Source: Sphingobium sufflavum (GTDB lineage Bacteria > Pseudomonadota > Alphaproteobacteria > Sphingomonadales > Sphingomonadaceae). From it: 64,000 nt of DNA. How positions within the stretch are numbered: position 1 is the first letter of the stretch; the number at the start of each line of letters is the position of its first letter. The position numbers and the translations under genes were made by a program. The notes under the pieces are model-generated. The model made no database searches, was not told where the DNA came from, and was given only the letters and a program-made list of their open reading frames with translations. The stretch lies in contig NZ_JAJSSH010000017.1 in NCBI RefSeq assembly GCF_021403115.1, positions 1-64,000 of the forward strand, written 5' to 3'. Positions 33,455-42,686 of this stretch are shown one piece after another.

Positions 33455-35071
33455 TCAGGGCACCAATATGGTGTCCTCGGCCTCCGGCAGCATGTCGGGA
33501 TAGTCGATGGTGTAGTGCAGGCCCCGGCTCTCCTTGCGCTTCAGCGCGGAGCGGACGATCAGACGCGACACCTCCAGCAGGTTGCGCAGTTCGATCAGGT
33601 CCGGCGTGACGCGGAAATTGCCATAATATTCGTCCACCTCCTGCGCCAGCAGGTCGATGCGATGCTTGGCCCGCTCCAGCCGCTTGGTGGACCGCACGAT
33701 GCCGACGTAATCCCACATGAAGCGGCGGATTTCCTTCCAGTTATGCTGGACGATCACCTCCTCGTCGGAATCGGTCACGCGGCTTTCGTCCCACGCGCGG
33801 ATCGGCGGCGGCGACGGCAGTTCCTCCCAATGGGCATGGATATGATTGGCCGCCGCCTCGCCAAAGACGAGACATTCGAGCAGCGAGTTGGAGGCCAGCC
33901 GGTTCGCGCCATGCAACCCGCTCTCCGTCACCTCGCCCGCCGCATAGAGGCCGGGCAGGTCGGTGCGCCCGTCGAGGTCGATCACCACGCCGCCGCAGGT
34001 ATAATGCTGCGCGGGCACGACCGGGATCGGCTCCTTGGTGATGTCGATGTCGAGGTCGATCAGCCGGGCATAGATGGTCGGGAAATGCTCCAGGATGAAT
34101 TCGCGCGGCTTATGGCTGATGTCGAGATGGACATAGTCGAGACCCAGCCGCTTGATCTCATGGTCGATGGCGCGGGCCACAATGTCGCGCGGGGCCAGTT
34201 CGCCACGCTTGTCGAAACGGTCCATGAACCGCTTGCCCCCGCCCGGCACGCCGGGGGGCAGTTTCAGCTTGCCGCCCTCACCCCGCATCGCCTCGGTAAT
34301 CAGGAAATTCTTGACCTCCAGATTATAGAGGCAGGTCGGGTGAAACTGGTTCATCTCCATGTTGGAGACACGGGCGCCCGCGCGCCACGCCATGGCGATG
34401 CCGTCGCCCGTCGCCCCTCTGGGCGCGGTGGAGAAGAGATAGGTCCGCCCCGCCCCGCCCGTCGCCAGGATCGTCGCCCGGCCGAGCAGCGCCTCGACAT
34501 GGCTCGTCCTTTTGTTGAACGCATAGACGCCCCAGACATGGCCATCGCCGGAGAAGCGTTCCCCGTGGCGCGACGTGATGAGGTCGATGGCGACCATGTC
34601 GGTGACGAGGGTGATGTTGGGATTGGCCTGCGCGGCGGCGGTCAGCGCCCGCTGCACCGCCGCACCGGTCGCATCGTCCACATGCACGATGCGACGATGG
34701 CTATGCCCGCCCTCGCGCGTCAGATGCCAGCGTTCGCCAAATTCCTGCCCCCCATTTTCGTCCGCGTTGAACGGCACGCCCAGCCGGGCCAGACGCTCGA
34801 TCGCGACCGGCGCTTCGGAGACGACGAACTCCACCGTGGCCCGGTCGTTCAGGCCCGCGCCCGCGACCATCGTGTCCTCGACATGATTTTCGAAACTGTC
34901 GCCACCGTCCAGCACCGCCGCGATGCCGCCCTGCGCCCAGTTGGTCGATCCGCCGTCCAGCGCGCCCTTGGCCAGCACCAGGACTTTTTTGTCCTGCGCC
35001 AGGTTGATCGCCGCGGTGAGACCGGCCGCGCCGGACCCGATGATGATGACGTCGTAGCTTTGGTCGGCCAT
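33455..35071 (-). CDS. nadB: L-aspartate oxidase
   Basis: A 538-aa FAD enzyme oxidising aspartate to iminoaspartate in NAD synthesis. The FAD site is DVIIIGSGAAGLTAAINLA; GGSTNWAQGGIAAVL, HSHRRIVHVDDATG, PTCLYN, RFDKRGELAPRDIVARAI and HYTCGGVVID are family active-site segments, and the C-terminal helical domain has ELRNLLEVSRLIVRSAL. Length matches E. coli NadB (540 aa). It lies 20 bp downstream of an ABC ATPase gene, at the end of a long overlapping operon. nadA and nadC are not in the window. Confidence 0.95.
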   Translation of the reverse strand: MADQSYDVIIIGSGAAGLTAAINLAQDKKVLVLAKGALDGGSTNWAQGGIAAVLDGGDSFENHVEDTMVAGAGLNDRATVEFVVSEAPVAIERLARLGVPFNADENGGQEFGERWHLTREGGHSHRRIVHVDDATGAAVQRALTAAAQANPNITLVTDMVAIDLITSRHGERFSGDGHVWGVYAFNKRTSHVEALLGRATILATGGAGRTYLFSTAPRGATGDGIAMAWRAGARVSNMEMNQFHPTCLYNLEVKNFLITEAMRGEGGKLKLPPGVPGGGKRFMDRFDKRGELAPRDIVARAIDHEIKRLGLDYVHLDISHKPREFILEHFPTIYARLIDLDIDITKEPIPVVPAQHYTCGGVVIDLDGRTDLPGLYAAGEVTESGLHGANRLASNSLLECLVFGEAAANHIHAHWEELPSPPPIRAWDESRVTDSDEEVIVQHNWKEIRRFMWDYVGIVRSTKRLERAKHRIDLLAQEVDEYYGNFRVTPDLIELRNLLEVSRLIVRSALKRKESRGLHYTIDYPDMLPEAEDTILVP

Positions 35072-35091
35072 GGTCTACTCGTTACTTTCCC

Positions 35092-36021
35092 TCAAACCGC
35101 AGCCCGTGTCAGATTGAGGAACACATCCTCCAGATCCGGCTCGCGCGTCGACACCTCCACGATGCCGAACCCTTCCGCCTGCACCGCCGCCAGCACCTGT
35201 CCGGCATTGGCGCGGTCCTTGCGATAGGTGATGGTCAGCACCCGCTCACCGCTCTTTTCAACCTTTTCGAACAGGCCCGCGTCGGGCAGGCTGGCCACAT
35301 CGCGGTCGACGGTCAGTTCGACCACCTTCTCCTGCGCCATGCCCACCAGTTCGCGCGTCGGCTTGTTCGCCACCACCCGGCCATGGTCGATGATGGCGAT
35401 GCGGTCGCACAGCTCCTCGGCCTCTTCCAGATAATGGGTGGTCAGCACGATAGTGACGCCCTGTTCGTTCAGGGATCGCACATAGGCCCAGAGCTGCTGG
35501 CGAAGCTGGATGTCCACACCCGCCGTGGGTTCGTCGAGGACGAGGATCGGCGGCGCATGGACCATCGCCTTGGCCACCATCAGCCGCCGCTTCATGCCAC
35601 CCGACAGGGTACGGGCATAGGCGTTGGCCTTATCCTCCAGATGCACCGCGCGCAGCAGCTCCATCGACTGCCGCCGCTCCTTCGGCACGCCATAATAGCC
35701 GGCCTGATTCTCCAGCGTCTCCAGCGGGGTGAAGAAAGGGTCGAACAGGATTTCCTGATTGACGATGCCGATGGAATTCTTGGCGTTGCGCGGATGGGCG
35801 TCGATGTCGAAGCCCCAGATGCTGGCGGTGCCGCTGGTCTTGGACACCACCCCCGCCAGGATGTTGATGAGGGTGGACTTGCCCGCGCCATTGGGGCCGA
35901 GCAGCCCGAATATCTGGCCGCGCGGGATGGCGAGGGAGACGGCGTCGAGCGCCACCTTGCCCCCCTTGTACGTCTTGGACAGGCCCTCGATTTCGATGGC
36001 GGCTTGGGCGGCTTCGGTCAT
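35092..36021 (-). CDS. ABC transporter ATP-binding protein
   Basis: A 309-aa ATPase starting at 36021 (MTEAAQAAIEIEG), which overlaps the ATP12 gene by 4 bp. It has Walker A GPNGAGKST, the ABC signature LSGGMKRRLMVAKA, Walker B PPILVLDEPTAGVD and the switch TTHYLEE, and a C-terminal extension typical of ABC-2-type (YadG/CcmA-like) exporters. No permease gene is adjacent, so its partner is unknown. Position in the rluC-ATP12 operon looks conserved in operon style rather than functional. Confidence 0.9.
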   Translation of the reverse strand: MTEAAQAAIEIEGLSKTYKGGKVALDAVSLAIPRGQIFGLLGPNGAGKSTLINILAGVVSKTSGTASIWGFDIDAHPRNAKNSIGIVNQEILFDPFFTPLETLENQAGYYGVPKERRQSMELLRAVHLEDKANAYARTLSGGMKRRLMVAKAMVHAPPILVLDEPTAGVDIQLRQQLWAYVRSLNEQGVTIVLTTHYLEEAEELCDRIAIIDHGRVVANKPTRELVGMAQEKVVELTVDRDVASLPDAGLFEKVEKSGERVLTITYRKDRANAGQVLAAVQAEGFGIVEVSTREPDLEDVFLNLTRAAV

Positions 36022-36737
36022 GCCGCCGTGTCTGGCGCACCCGCAACGAGAGCGCAATAGCGGGCGGCATCATCATAGTGCGCGCGGCGGATGGCGGTGC
36101 GGGCCACCGCCTCATGATCCTCACCCCACTGGCGCACCTGCCATGCCTCGTCGACATGGGCGGCCTCCCAAAGGGCATCCGCATCGGTCGCGCCCTCGAC
36201 CAGCGCCAGCGAGCCGACCAGCGAGCCGCTGATCGACACGATGGTGGACAGGGCGGACAGCAACCATGGGTCGAGCGCATGGGCGGCGGCGGTCAGCCGC
36301 TCCACGGTGGCGGCGGGCTGCTGCACCGGCATGATGCCGCTGGTGACGACAAAGGCCGCGTCGAAGCGCCCCCGCGCCCAGTCGAGCAGCGCATCCCAAT
36401 GCCGGGCCTGTTCCTCCACCAATGGCTGAGGCCCGTCCGCGCGATAGCAGAGCAGGTCGCTGGCGGCGTATTCGGCGATGGTCGCGGCAAAGGTCGCGAC
36501 ATCGGGCAGCACCTGGTCGATGGTCGCATTGGCGAAGCCGGTGACGGGCATGGCGCCGGGGTCGATCGTCTCCCCCTGTCCCTGCCACTCCGCGACGATG
36601 GCGGCGGCCAGCCCCTCGCCCGGCACGGACAGCGGCGCGCGCATCGGCGTCTTGACCGGGCGGCCGTCGAGCAGGATACGATAGCCGCCGCTCTCGTCGT
36701 CCCGCTCCGACAGGGCGAGCGTGTAGAAACGCTTCAT
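36018..36737 (-). CDS. ATP12-type F1-ATPase assembly chaperone
   Basis: A 239-aa cytosolic protein of the ATP12 family, which in mitochondria binds the F1 alpha subunit before assembly. MKRFYTLALSERDDESGGYR, ILLDGRPVKTPMRAPLSVP, the EWQGQGETIDPGAMPVTGFANATID segment (partly quoted) and LLCYRADGPQPLVEEQARHWD are family hallmarks. It overlaps both its neighbours by 4 bp. Such a gene beside rluC and a HAD phosphatase gene is common in alphaproteobacteria. Confidence 0.9.
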   Translation of the reverse strand: MKRFYTLALSERDDESGGYRILLDGRPVKTPMRAPLSVPGEGLAAAIVAEWQGQGETIDPGAMPVTGFANATIDQVLPDVATFAATIAEYAASDLLCYRADGPQPLVEEQARHWDALLDWARGRFDAAFVVTSGIMPVQQPAATVERLTAAAHALDPWLLSALSTIVSISGSLVGSLALVEGATDADALWEAAHVDEAWQVRQWGEDHEAVARTAIRRAHYDDAARYCALVAGAPDTAA

Positions 36738-37036
36738 GGCTGGTCCGATGTCGGCGCGGGTGGAAGCGAAGCGGAGGGCGTGCGGAAAGCCCGTAGCAGC
36801 ATGCGCGGGATCACCATCATCTGGATGAAGCCGACCGCCACCACGATCATGCCCATGATCCGCGCCTTCTCACCGCGCACCCAGCCGAAATGCTGCTGCG
36901 CGATGGCAACGCCAAAGACGAGGATCAGCGCGCCCGAAATGCGGAACAGGCTGATGGCGAAAAAACGCTGGCGCGCGGCGCGGGCCTGCGATTGCGCATC
37001 GGGGAGCGGCGAGAGGCCGGGATCGGAATCGGTCAT
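36734..37036 (-). CDS. small two-TM membrane protein
   Basis: A 100-aa protein. Two hydrophobic segments, FAISLFRISGALILVFGVAI and IMGMIVVAVGFIQMMVIPRM, are separated by a short basic loop (WVRGEKAR), and the tail is Pro/Ser-rich. No known domain is recognised. It overlaps the HAD gene by 4 bp and the ATP12 gene by 4 bp, so it is part of the same message. Confidence 0.75.
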   Translation of the reverse strand: MTDSDPGLSPLPDAQSQARAARQRFFAISLFRISGALILVFGVAIAQQHFGWVRGEKARIMGMIVVAVGFIQMMVIPRMLLRAFRTPSASLPPAPTSDQP

Positions 37037-37692
37037 GGCAGGCCGATATGACGGGCGAGTTCCGGGCTGTCCATCGCCACGCTGTGTGCGCCGGCGTCGA
37101 ACAGCCGTTCGGGCGCATGGTAGCCCCAGCCGACACCAAGGCCCCGCACACCCGCCGCGACCGCCATCGCCATGTCGAAACTGGTGTCGCCGATCATGAC
37201 CGTGGTGTCCGGCACCGCGCCCGCCTCCGCCATCGCCAGTTCGATCATGCTGGGGTGCGGCTTGCTGGGATGGCGGTCCGCGGTCTGGAGCGTGACGAAG
37301 CGGCCCATCAGGCCGTGCACCTCCAGGCAATGGGCAAGGCCGCGATCCGAATTGCCGGTCGCCACGCCCAGCAGCCAGCCATCCGCGTCCAGCCGGTCGA
37401 GCAGGTCGGCGATGCCGTCGAACAAAGGCTCGCCCAGTTCGCCACGCGCCCGCATCGCTTGGAAATGGGACTTATACCCCTCCGCGACATGAATGTGCAG
37501 CGCCTCCGGATCGTTGGGCAACAGCGCGGCGATGGCCGGGACCAGCGACAGGCCGACGATGGAGAGCGTCTCCTGCCGCGACGGCGGGGTCAGGCCCGCC
37601 CCGGTGAAGGCACCGTCCATGGCCGCGACGATATTATGCTGACTGTCGACGAGCGTGCCGTCGCAATCGAAGATCGCAAGGCGGTTGCTCAT
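37033..37692 (-). CDS. HAD-family phosphatase (phosphoglycolate-phosphatase-like)
   Basis: A 219-aa HAD-IA hydrolase. Motif I is LAIFDCDGTLVDS with the nucleophile Asp; motif II is VATGNS; Lys in HPSKPHPSMI and motif IV MIGDTSFDMAMA complete the site. An alpha-helical cap lies at about 18-80. Substrate could be phosphoglycolate or a sugar/nucleotide phosphate. It overlaps rluC and the small membrane gene by 4 bp each. Confidence 0.88.
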   Translation of the reverse strand: MSNRLAIFDCDGTLVDSQHNIVAAMDGAFTGAGLTPPSRQETLSIVGLSLVPAIAALLPNDPEALHIHVAEGYKSHFQAMRARGELGEPLFDGIADLLDRLDADGWLLGVATGNSDRGLAHCLEVHGLMGRFVTLQTADRHPSKPHPSMIELAMAEAGAVPDTTVMIGDTSFDMAMAVAAGVRGLGVGWGYHAPERLFDAGAHSVAMDSPELARHIGLP

Positions 37693-39047
37693 TTCTTTGG
37701 ACGGCCTCCGGGCTTGCCGCCCCGGCCTGCGCCACCACCCGCCGGACCCGTGGTGCGCGCGGCACCGCGCCCGCCCGTCCGGGGACCGGCGCCAGCACCG
37801 GCGGACCGGGCGCGAGAGGGCGTCGCCGCTTTTGCCGTGCGCGGTCCGCTGGTCGGCTTGGTGCGGGCGACGCTGGCGGGTTTCTTGCGCGCGCCACTTT
37901 CCGATCCGGTGCGCGACGCGGGACGCGGTCCTTCCACCACGCCCTCGCGCGACCGCCGCTCGCCGCGCCGTCCCTTGCGGAGCTGCTTGCTGTGCGCCTT
38001 CGCCTGCTGCTTCTCCACCTGTTTGCGCGGTGCCTTGGGCAGTTCCTCGTCCAGCAGCATGTCGCCCAGATCGAGGTCGAAGCCCAGGTCGATCAGCGTC
38101 TCCATGAAGTGCGCCGGCGGCTCCGCCCGTATGTCCAGCGGCGATCCATCGGGGTGGTCGATGCGCAGGCGGCGGGCATGCAGATGCATCTTGCGGCTGA
38201 TCGTGCCGGTCAGGAAGGCGTTCTTGCCACCATATTTGCCGTCGCCGACGATGGGATGGCCGATGGCCGCCATATGGACGCGCAACTGGTGCGTGCGGCC
38301 GGTATAAGGTTGCAGTTCCACCCAGCAGGCGCGGTTGCCCGCGCGCTCGATGATGCGATAGCGGGTGCGGGCGGGCGCGCCCTCCTTCTCGTCCACATGC
38401 ATCTTCTCGCCGCCCGTGCCGGGCTGCTTGGCCAGCGGCAGTTCGATGATGCCGTCCGCGACGCTCGGCACGTCCATGACGATCGCCCAATAGACCTTGC
38501 GCGCGGTCCGCGACGAAAAGCTCTTGGCGAAATGCGCCGCCGCACGGGCCGACCGGGCCAGCAGCAGCGCGCCGCTCGTGTCCTTGTCCAGCCGGTGGAC
38601 GAGGCGGGGACGGTCGTCCCGCTCGAACGCCAGCGCGTCCAGCAGGCCGTCGACATGGTCGTGCATCTTGGTCCCGCCCTGCGTCGCAAGGCCGGGCGGC
38701 TTGTTGATGACGATGGCCTGCGCGTCGCGGTGGATGACCATCGCCTGCGCATAGTCGGTCTGTTCGTCGGTCAGCGGCGTGCGGACGCGCTCGCCCTTGG
38801 CCGCCACGGCGCGGGCCGAATCGGCGGGGGGGACGCGGATGGTCTGCCCTTCCTTGATATGGTCGCCCGGCGTGGCGCGCGCGCCATCGACCCGCAACTG
38901 CCCGGTGCGCGCCCAGCGCGACACGGTGGCGAAGGTCACATCCTCCATATGCCGCTTGAACCAGCGGTCGAGGCGGATGCCGTCATCATCCGCATGGACG
39001 CGAAACTGGCGGACCGACGTCGGGTCAGTGCTCTTGTTGATGCTCAT
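37689..39047 (-). CDS. rluC: RluA-family pseudouridine synthase (RluC-like) with long basic tail
   Basis: A 452-aa enzyme converting uridine to pseudouridine, probably in 23S rRNA. The N-terminal S4 RNA-binding domain spans about 18-75 (GIRLDRWFKRHMEDVTFATV). The catalytic core has INKPPGLATQGG and HRLDKDTSGALLLA with the nucleophile Asp154, then GRTHQLRVHMAAIGHPIVGD. The tail from about 338 to 452 is a low-complexity Lys/Arg/Ala/Gly/Pro extension that roughly adds 110 residues to the usual ~320-aa RluC. Such tails occur in alphaproteobacteria and may give extra RNA affinity. The gene starts inside the crcB stop. Confidence 0.9.
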   Translation of the reverse strand: MSINKSTDPTSVRQFRVHADDDGIRLDRWFKRHMEDVTFATVSRWARTGQLRVDGARATPGDHIKEGQTIRVPPADSARAVAAKGERVRTPLTDEQTDYAQAMVIHRDAQAIVINKPPGLATQGGTKMHDHVDGLLDALAFERDDRPRLVHRLDKDTSGALLLARSARAAAHFAKSFSSRTARKVYWAIVMDVPSVADGIIELPLAKQPGTGGEKMHVDEKEGAPARTRYRIIERAGNRACWVELQPYTGRTHQLRVHMAAIGHPIVGDGKYGGKNAFLTGTISRKMHLHARRLRIDHPDGSPLDIRAEPPAHFMETLIDLGFDLDLGDMLLDEELPKAPRKQVEKQQAKAHSKQLRKGRRGERRSREGVVEGPRPASRTGSESGARKKPASVARTKPTSGPRTAKAATPSRARSAGAGAGPRTGGRGAARTTGPAGGGAGRGGKPGGRPKK

Positions 39048-39421
39048 GCGACGGCCTTCCCCAAGTTGAGGCCAATGGCCAGTGCGCCCACCGATGCGAC
39101 GACGGACGCCAGTATATAGGCGGTGGCGGAGGTGATCTCCCCCCGCTCTATCATCGCGAATGTTTCGAGGCTGAAGCTGGAGAAGGTGGTAAAGCCCCCC
39201 AGCACGCCGATGGCGACGAACAACCGCATCGGTTCGCCATCCCCCCCACGCAGGGCGAGCCAACCGGTGAACAGGCCCATGGCCAGTCCACCGCTGACAT
39301 TGACCAGCAACGTCCCCCACGGCCAGCCGCCGCCCAGCAGCGCGAGGCTGTATTTCCCTGCATGATAGCGCAGCGCGGCGCCGATCGCGCCGCCCGTCAT
39401 GACCAAAATCGTTTGAAGCAT
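39044..39421 (-). CDS. crcB: CrcB/Fluc fluoride ion channel
   Basis: A 125-aa four-TM membrane protein that lets fluoride out of the cell. GGAIGAALRYHAGK at the start, GTLLVNVSGGLAMGL with the conserved Asn and IGVLGGFTTFSSFSLE with the Phe track are diagnostic. It is the first gene of the overlapping minus-strand operon. No fluoride riboswitch consensus was found in the 141 bp upstream. Confidence 0.93.
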   Translation of the reverse strand: MLQTILVMTGGAIGAALRYHAGKYSLALLGGGWPWGTLLVNVSGGLAMGLFTGWLALRGGDGEPMRLFVAIGVLGGFTTFSSFSLETFAMIERGEITSATAYILASVVASVGALAIGLNLGKAVA

Positions 39422-39562
39422 GGCAACGCCCTAGCGGTTTTGCGCGCTTGTGGAAATGCCCGAGCGCCAATGGCTCTGGCGAAGGCCCTGACAATGGACT
39501 AGCCAGCGTACCAAGCCCGTCAAGACGGGTCCGCAGATCCAGAGGATGGGAAGGAAATATCC

Positions 39563-40345
39563 ATGGTGGACATGACGAATGCATCGGCCATCGTCACCGG
39601 CGGCGCCGGTGGTTTCGGCGGCGCGACCGCGCGGCGGCTGGCAAAGCTGGGCGCGAAGGTGGTGATCGCCGACGTCGCCGACGACCGGGGACAGGAATTG
39701 GCGGCGGAACTGGGCAATGGCTCCGTCTATGTCCGCACCGACATCACCGATTTCGATTCCATCGCCCTTGCGGTCAAGACGGCAACGGACCTCGGCCCGC
39801 TGCGCGCCGCCGTCATCACCCATGGCGGCCCGCCGCCGCCGGATCGCGGTGGCCGCCTGATCGGCAAGGACGGGTCGCGCCTGTCCTATGCTCATTTCAG
39901 CCATATGGTGAACATCTTCCTCAACAGCGCCTTCGAAGTGACCGCGCAGGTCGCCGAGGCTATGGCGAAGAATGATCCGGTCGCGTCCAACCAGCGCGGC
40001 GTCATCATCAACACCGCGTCCATCGCCGGGTTCGAAGGCCTGCCAGGCCAGGTGCCCTATGCGGCGGCCAAGGGCGGCATCATCGGCATGACGCTGACGC
40101 TGGCGCGTGACCTGGCCCCGCTGGGCATCCGTTCGGTGGCGATTGCGCCGGGCACCTTCCTGACCCTCGCCTATTCGCGGTCGATGACCGATGAGGAGGC
40201 TCAGGCCAAGTTCGGCTCGACCGTCCCCAACCCCAAGCGCATGGGCGACCCGGACGAATATGCCACGCTGGCGCAGCAGATCGTCGAGAATGACTTCCTG
40301 AACGGCACCACCATCCGTCTGGACGGCGCGCAGCGGTTCCAGTGA
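39563..40345 (+). CDS. SDR family, HSD10-like dehydrogenase
   Basis: A 260-aa short-chain dehydrogenase beginning MVDMTNASAIVTGGAGGFGG with GGAAGGAAATATCC upstream. The coenzyme motif is TGGAGGFGG; IIADV-type VVIADVADDRG suggests NAD preference; catalytic Ser-Tyr-Lys is in IINTASIAGFEGLPGQVPYA and AAKGG. Overall it resembles 3-hydroxyacyl-CoA dehydrogenase type 2 (HSD10)-like enzymes, acting on 3-hydroxyacyl-CoA or steroid substrates. It is monocistronic, divergent from crcB, followed by a strong hairpin. Confidence 0.88.
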   Translation: MVDMTNASAIVTGGAGGFGGATARRLAKLGAKVVIADVADDRGQELAAELGNGSVYVRTDITDFDSIALAVKTATDLGPLRAAVITHGGPPPPDRGGRLIGKDGSRLSYAHFSHMVNIFLNSAFEVTAQVAEAMAKNDPVASNQRGVIINTASIAGFEGLPGQVPYAAAKGGIIGMTLTLARDLAPLGIRSVAIAPGTFLTLAYSRSMTDEEAQAKFGSTVPNPKRMGDPDEYATLAQQIVENDFLNGTTIRLDGAQRFQ

Positions 40346-40351
40346 TGTCAG

Positions 40352-40387
40352 GCGGCGGGGCCGGGCGAATGCCGGGCCTCGCCGCCG
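40352..40387. terminator. strong hairpin without T-run
   Basis: GGCGGCGGGGCCGGGC pairs with GCCGGGCCTCGCCGCC around GAAT, a near-perfect 16-bp stem 7 bp after the SDR stop. The following bases (GCACGG) are not T-rich, so it is a transcript-end hairpin rather than a classical terminator. The remaining 40388-40671 holds nothing recognised. Confidence 0.5.
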
Positions 40388-40671
40388 CACGGTGCTGACA
40401 AGACGCTTCGGTCGCAGGGCAACTCCCCGGACATGACCGGATGATCCACGCTTCATGCCGTGAGCGCCATCGGGGCAGCGGTGCCCCCCGATCGACGGGT
40501 GCGATAGTCCACGCCGGAACGCCGGTTTTCCGAGAGCCTTGAAGCAAGGCAAGGCACGCGCTTCAACGCAGCTTACTCAAGGTCCACAACATCGGAAGCC
40601 CGGGGAGAGAACCGCGTCACGCGAACCCGTTCAACCCTTTGGAGTCCGTCAGGGCGGACCGTCGATTGACC

Positions 40672-41598
40672 TCAGGCCTTGCCGCGGTCCTCGACAGCCG
40701 CCACACCGGCCGGGGCGGACCGCCCCGCGCGCAGCGTATGCCCCGCGAAAATGACCAGCCCGGTCCAGATCAGCGCAAAGCTGGCCCATTGGGCGGTGGA
40801 CAGATGCTCGCCATAGAGGAGCACGCCGCACAGGAACAACATGGTCGGCGTGACATACTGGATCAGGCCCAGCGTCACCATGGGCAGCAGCCGCGCGGCC
40901 ACCGCGAACATGATGAGGGGGACGGAGGTGATGAGACCGCCGCCGACCAGCAGCGCCGAAACGCCCACATCCTGCCCAAAGCCCAACCCGCCATGGCCCG
41001 CCGTCCAGGCCAGCCCGGTCAGCGCGGGCGGCAGCAGCGCCAGCGTCTCGATCCCCAGCCCGGTCAGCGGCGACACCGGCGTCAGCTTGCGCACCAATCC
41101 ATAGATGGCGAAGGTCAGCGCCAGGAACAGGCTGATACCCAGCGTTTGCGGCGCGCCCGCGCCCAGCACCACGACGCCCGCCGCCGCCAGCCCGATGGCG
41201 CACCACTGCACGACGCGCAGCCGCTCACCCAGCAGCACGACCCCGATCAGCACATTGACCAGCGGGTTGAGGAAATAGGCCAGGCTGGCCGCCACGATAT
41301 GATTGTGCAGCACGGCCCAGATATAGACCAGCCAGTTCAGCGCGATCAGGATGCCGCTGGTGGTCAGCGCGGCCAGGATGCGGCCATCGCGCATCGTTTC
41401 CACAAAGGCGCGAAATTCCCGTCGCGCGCACAGGAAGATCAGGATGAAGACGCACGACCAGACGACGCGGTGCGACAGCACCTCGATGGGACCGACCGAT
41501 CCGACCAGCCGGAAATAAATGGGAAACAGGCCCCATGTGGCATAGGCCAGAAAGGCGTAGATCAGGCCACGCCGGTGCTCGCTGCTTTCATGCTGCAT
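40672..41598 (-). CDS. rarD: RarD-like EamA-family transporter
   Basis: A 308-aa membrane protein from the ATG at 41598 (MQHESSEHRRGLIYAF); an in-frame start at 41634 would add 12 residues. Ten transmembrane segments form two EamA repeats, with AYATWGLFPIYFRLVGSVGP, IEVLSHRVVWSCVFILIFLC, ALNWLVYIWAV and GLIQYVTPTMLFLCGVLLYGE, the RarD signatures. The family is linked to chloramphenicol resistance and amino-acid or metabolite export; substrate unknown. Confidence 0.88.
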   Translation of the reverse strand: MQHESSEHRRGLIYAFLAYATWGLFPIYFRLVGSVGPIEVLSHRVVWSCVFILIFLCARREFRAFVETMRDGRILAALTTSGILIALNWLVYIWAVLHNHIVAASLAYFLNPLVNVLIGVVLLGERLRVVQWCAIGLAAAGVVVLGAGAPQTLGISLFLALTFAIYGLVRKLTPVSPLTGLGIETLALLPPALTGLAWTAGHGGLGFGQDVGVSALLVGGGLITSVPLIMFAVAARLLPMVTLGLIQYVTPTMLFLCGVLLYGEHLSTAQWASFALIWTGLVIFAGHTLRAGRSAPAGVAAVEDRGKA

Positions 41599-41770
41599 GG
41601 CTATGCCCTTCGCGCGGGGGTGGCCGTCCGTCAAGCGTCCCCATGCGGGACAGCCGATATTGGACCGCGAAACAGGCGGTTGCCCGTTAACCGCATCTCC
41701 TTACGGAATATTAACCTCTGCCGGCCCATAGCGGTCCTTAAGATTTTGTTAACGATTGGAGGCCGATTCG

Positions 41771-42535
41771 ATGCGCCGTTCCGCCCTGCCCCATGCCCTG
41801 GGTACGCTCGCCCTTCTGCTGTCGCTGGCCAGTTGCGGCGGCGGCGGCGAGAGTGCCGGGCAGGATAATGCCGGTGCGCTCGCCTCGCTCGACACGCGGC
41901 TGACCAACGGGACGGCGGAGCCAAAGGCTGCCCCGGTCGGCAAGCCCATCGCCGGGCCAGCCGCTGCTCCCGTCACCGCACCGGCCCCCGTGACCGAAAC
42001 GGCGCAAGCCGCCACGCCCGGCGCCACCGTGGACGCCGATGGCGCGGCGGTGCGCGCCGCCCATGCCGCGATCATGACCGCCACCCCATCGCAGCCGGCA
42101 CGCGGAACCGATGCCGCCGCGCACAGCGACAGTGCAGGGGCGGCGCGATCGCTTGCCGCGGCGGTGGGCAAGGCCGTGGGCGGCTGCGCGGGCCGCGACC
42201 TGCGCCATGGCGCGCAATGGGCGTCCGCCATGCCCGACGGGCTGGGCCTCTATCCCGGCGCGCGGCTGGTCGAGGCGGCGGGGACGGATACGGGCCGTTG
42301 CGCCCTGCGCGTCATCAGCTTCACCACCGCCGACAGCCCGCAGGCGGTGGCGACCCATTATGCCACCCGCGTGGGCGAAGCCGGTTTCGATGCGGAGCGC
42401 CAGCCGTGCCGGACGGAAATACGGCTGGGCGGCACGCGCCGGGGCGACGACGCGGCCTATATGCTGTTCGCGCGGCGGACGGCCAAAGGTCTGACCGAAG
42501 TGGACATCGTCGCGAGCGCAGGACCGACCGCCTGA
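41771..42535 (+). CDS. putative lipoprotein
   Basis: A 254-aa protein. The start at 41771 has GGAGG eight bases before it and gives a lipoprotein signal MRRSALPHALGTLALLLSLA followed by the lipobox LASC. The mature half begins Gly/Ser-rich, then a Pro/Ala-rich disordered stretch to about residue 130, then a folded C-terminal part with four Cys (GGCAGRDLRH, GRCALRVISF, ERQPCRTEIR). The C-terminal fold is not recognised. It is probably anchored to a membrane; no operon partner. Confidence 0.72.
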   Translation: MRRSALPHALGTLALLLSLASCGGGGESAGQDNAGALASLDTRLTNGTAEPKAAPVGKPIAGPAAAPVTAPAPVTETAQAATPGATVDADGAAVRAAHAAIMTATPSQPARGTDAAAHSDSAGAARSLAAAVGKAVGGCAGRDLRHGAQWASAMPDGLGLYPGARLVEAAGTDTGRCALRVISFTTADSPQAVATHYATRVGEAGFDAERQPCRTEIRLGGTRRGDDAAYMLFARRTAKGLTEVDIVASAGPTA

Positions 42536-42686
42536 CGACAGGCGCGCGTATCGGTCCGGAACGACGCCCACCCTTGCCGCTGCCGATTATCCCGGACCTG
42601 TTTTGTCGTCCTACTGGAGCCGCCTGAACAGAAACACGGTCCCGGATCAGGTCAGAGACTATCCCCTGGAAGCACCTACCGCCCTC

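Noticed and set aside
39422..39562. Fluoride riboswitch upstream of crcB
   Set aside because: The conserved riboswitch bases (GGNGAUGG and CUGAU region) are not found on the minus strand before crcB.
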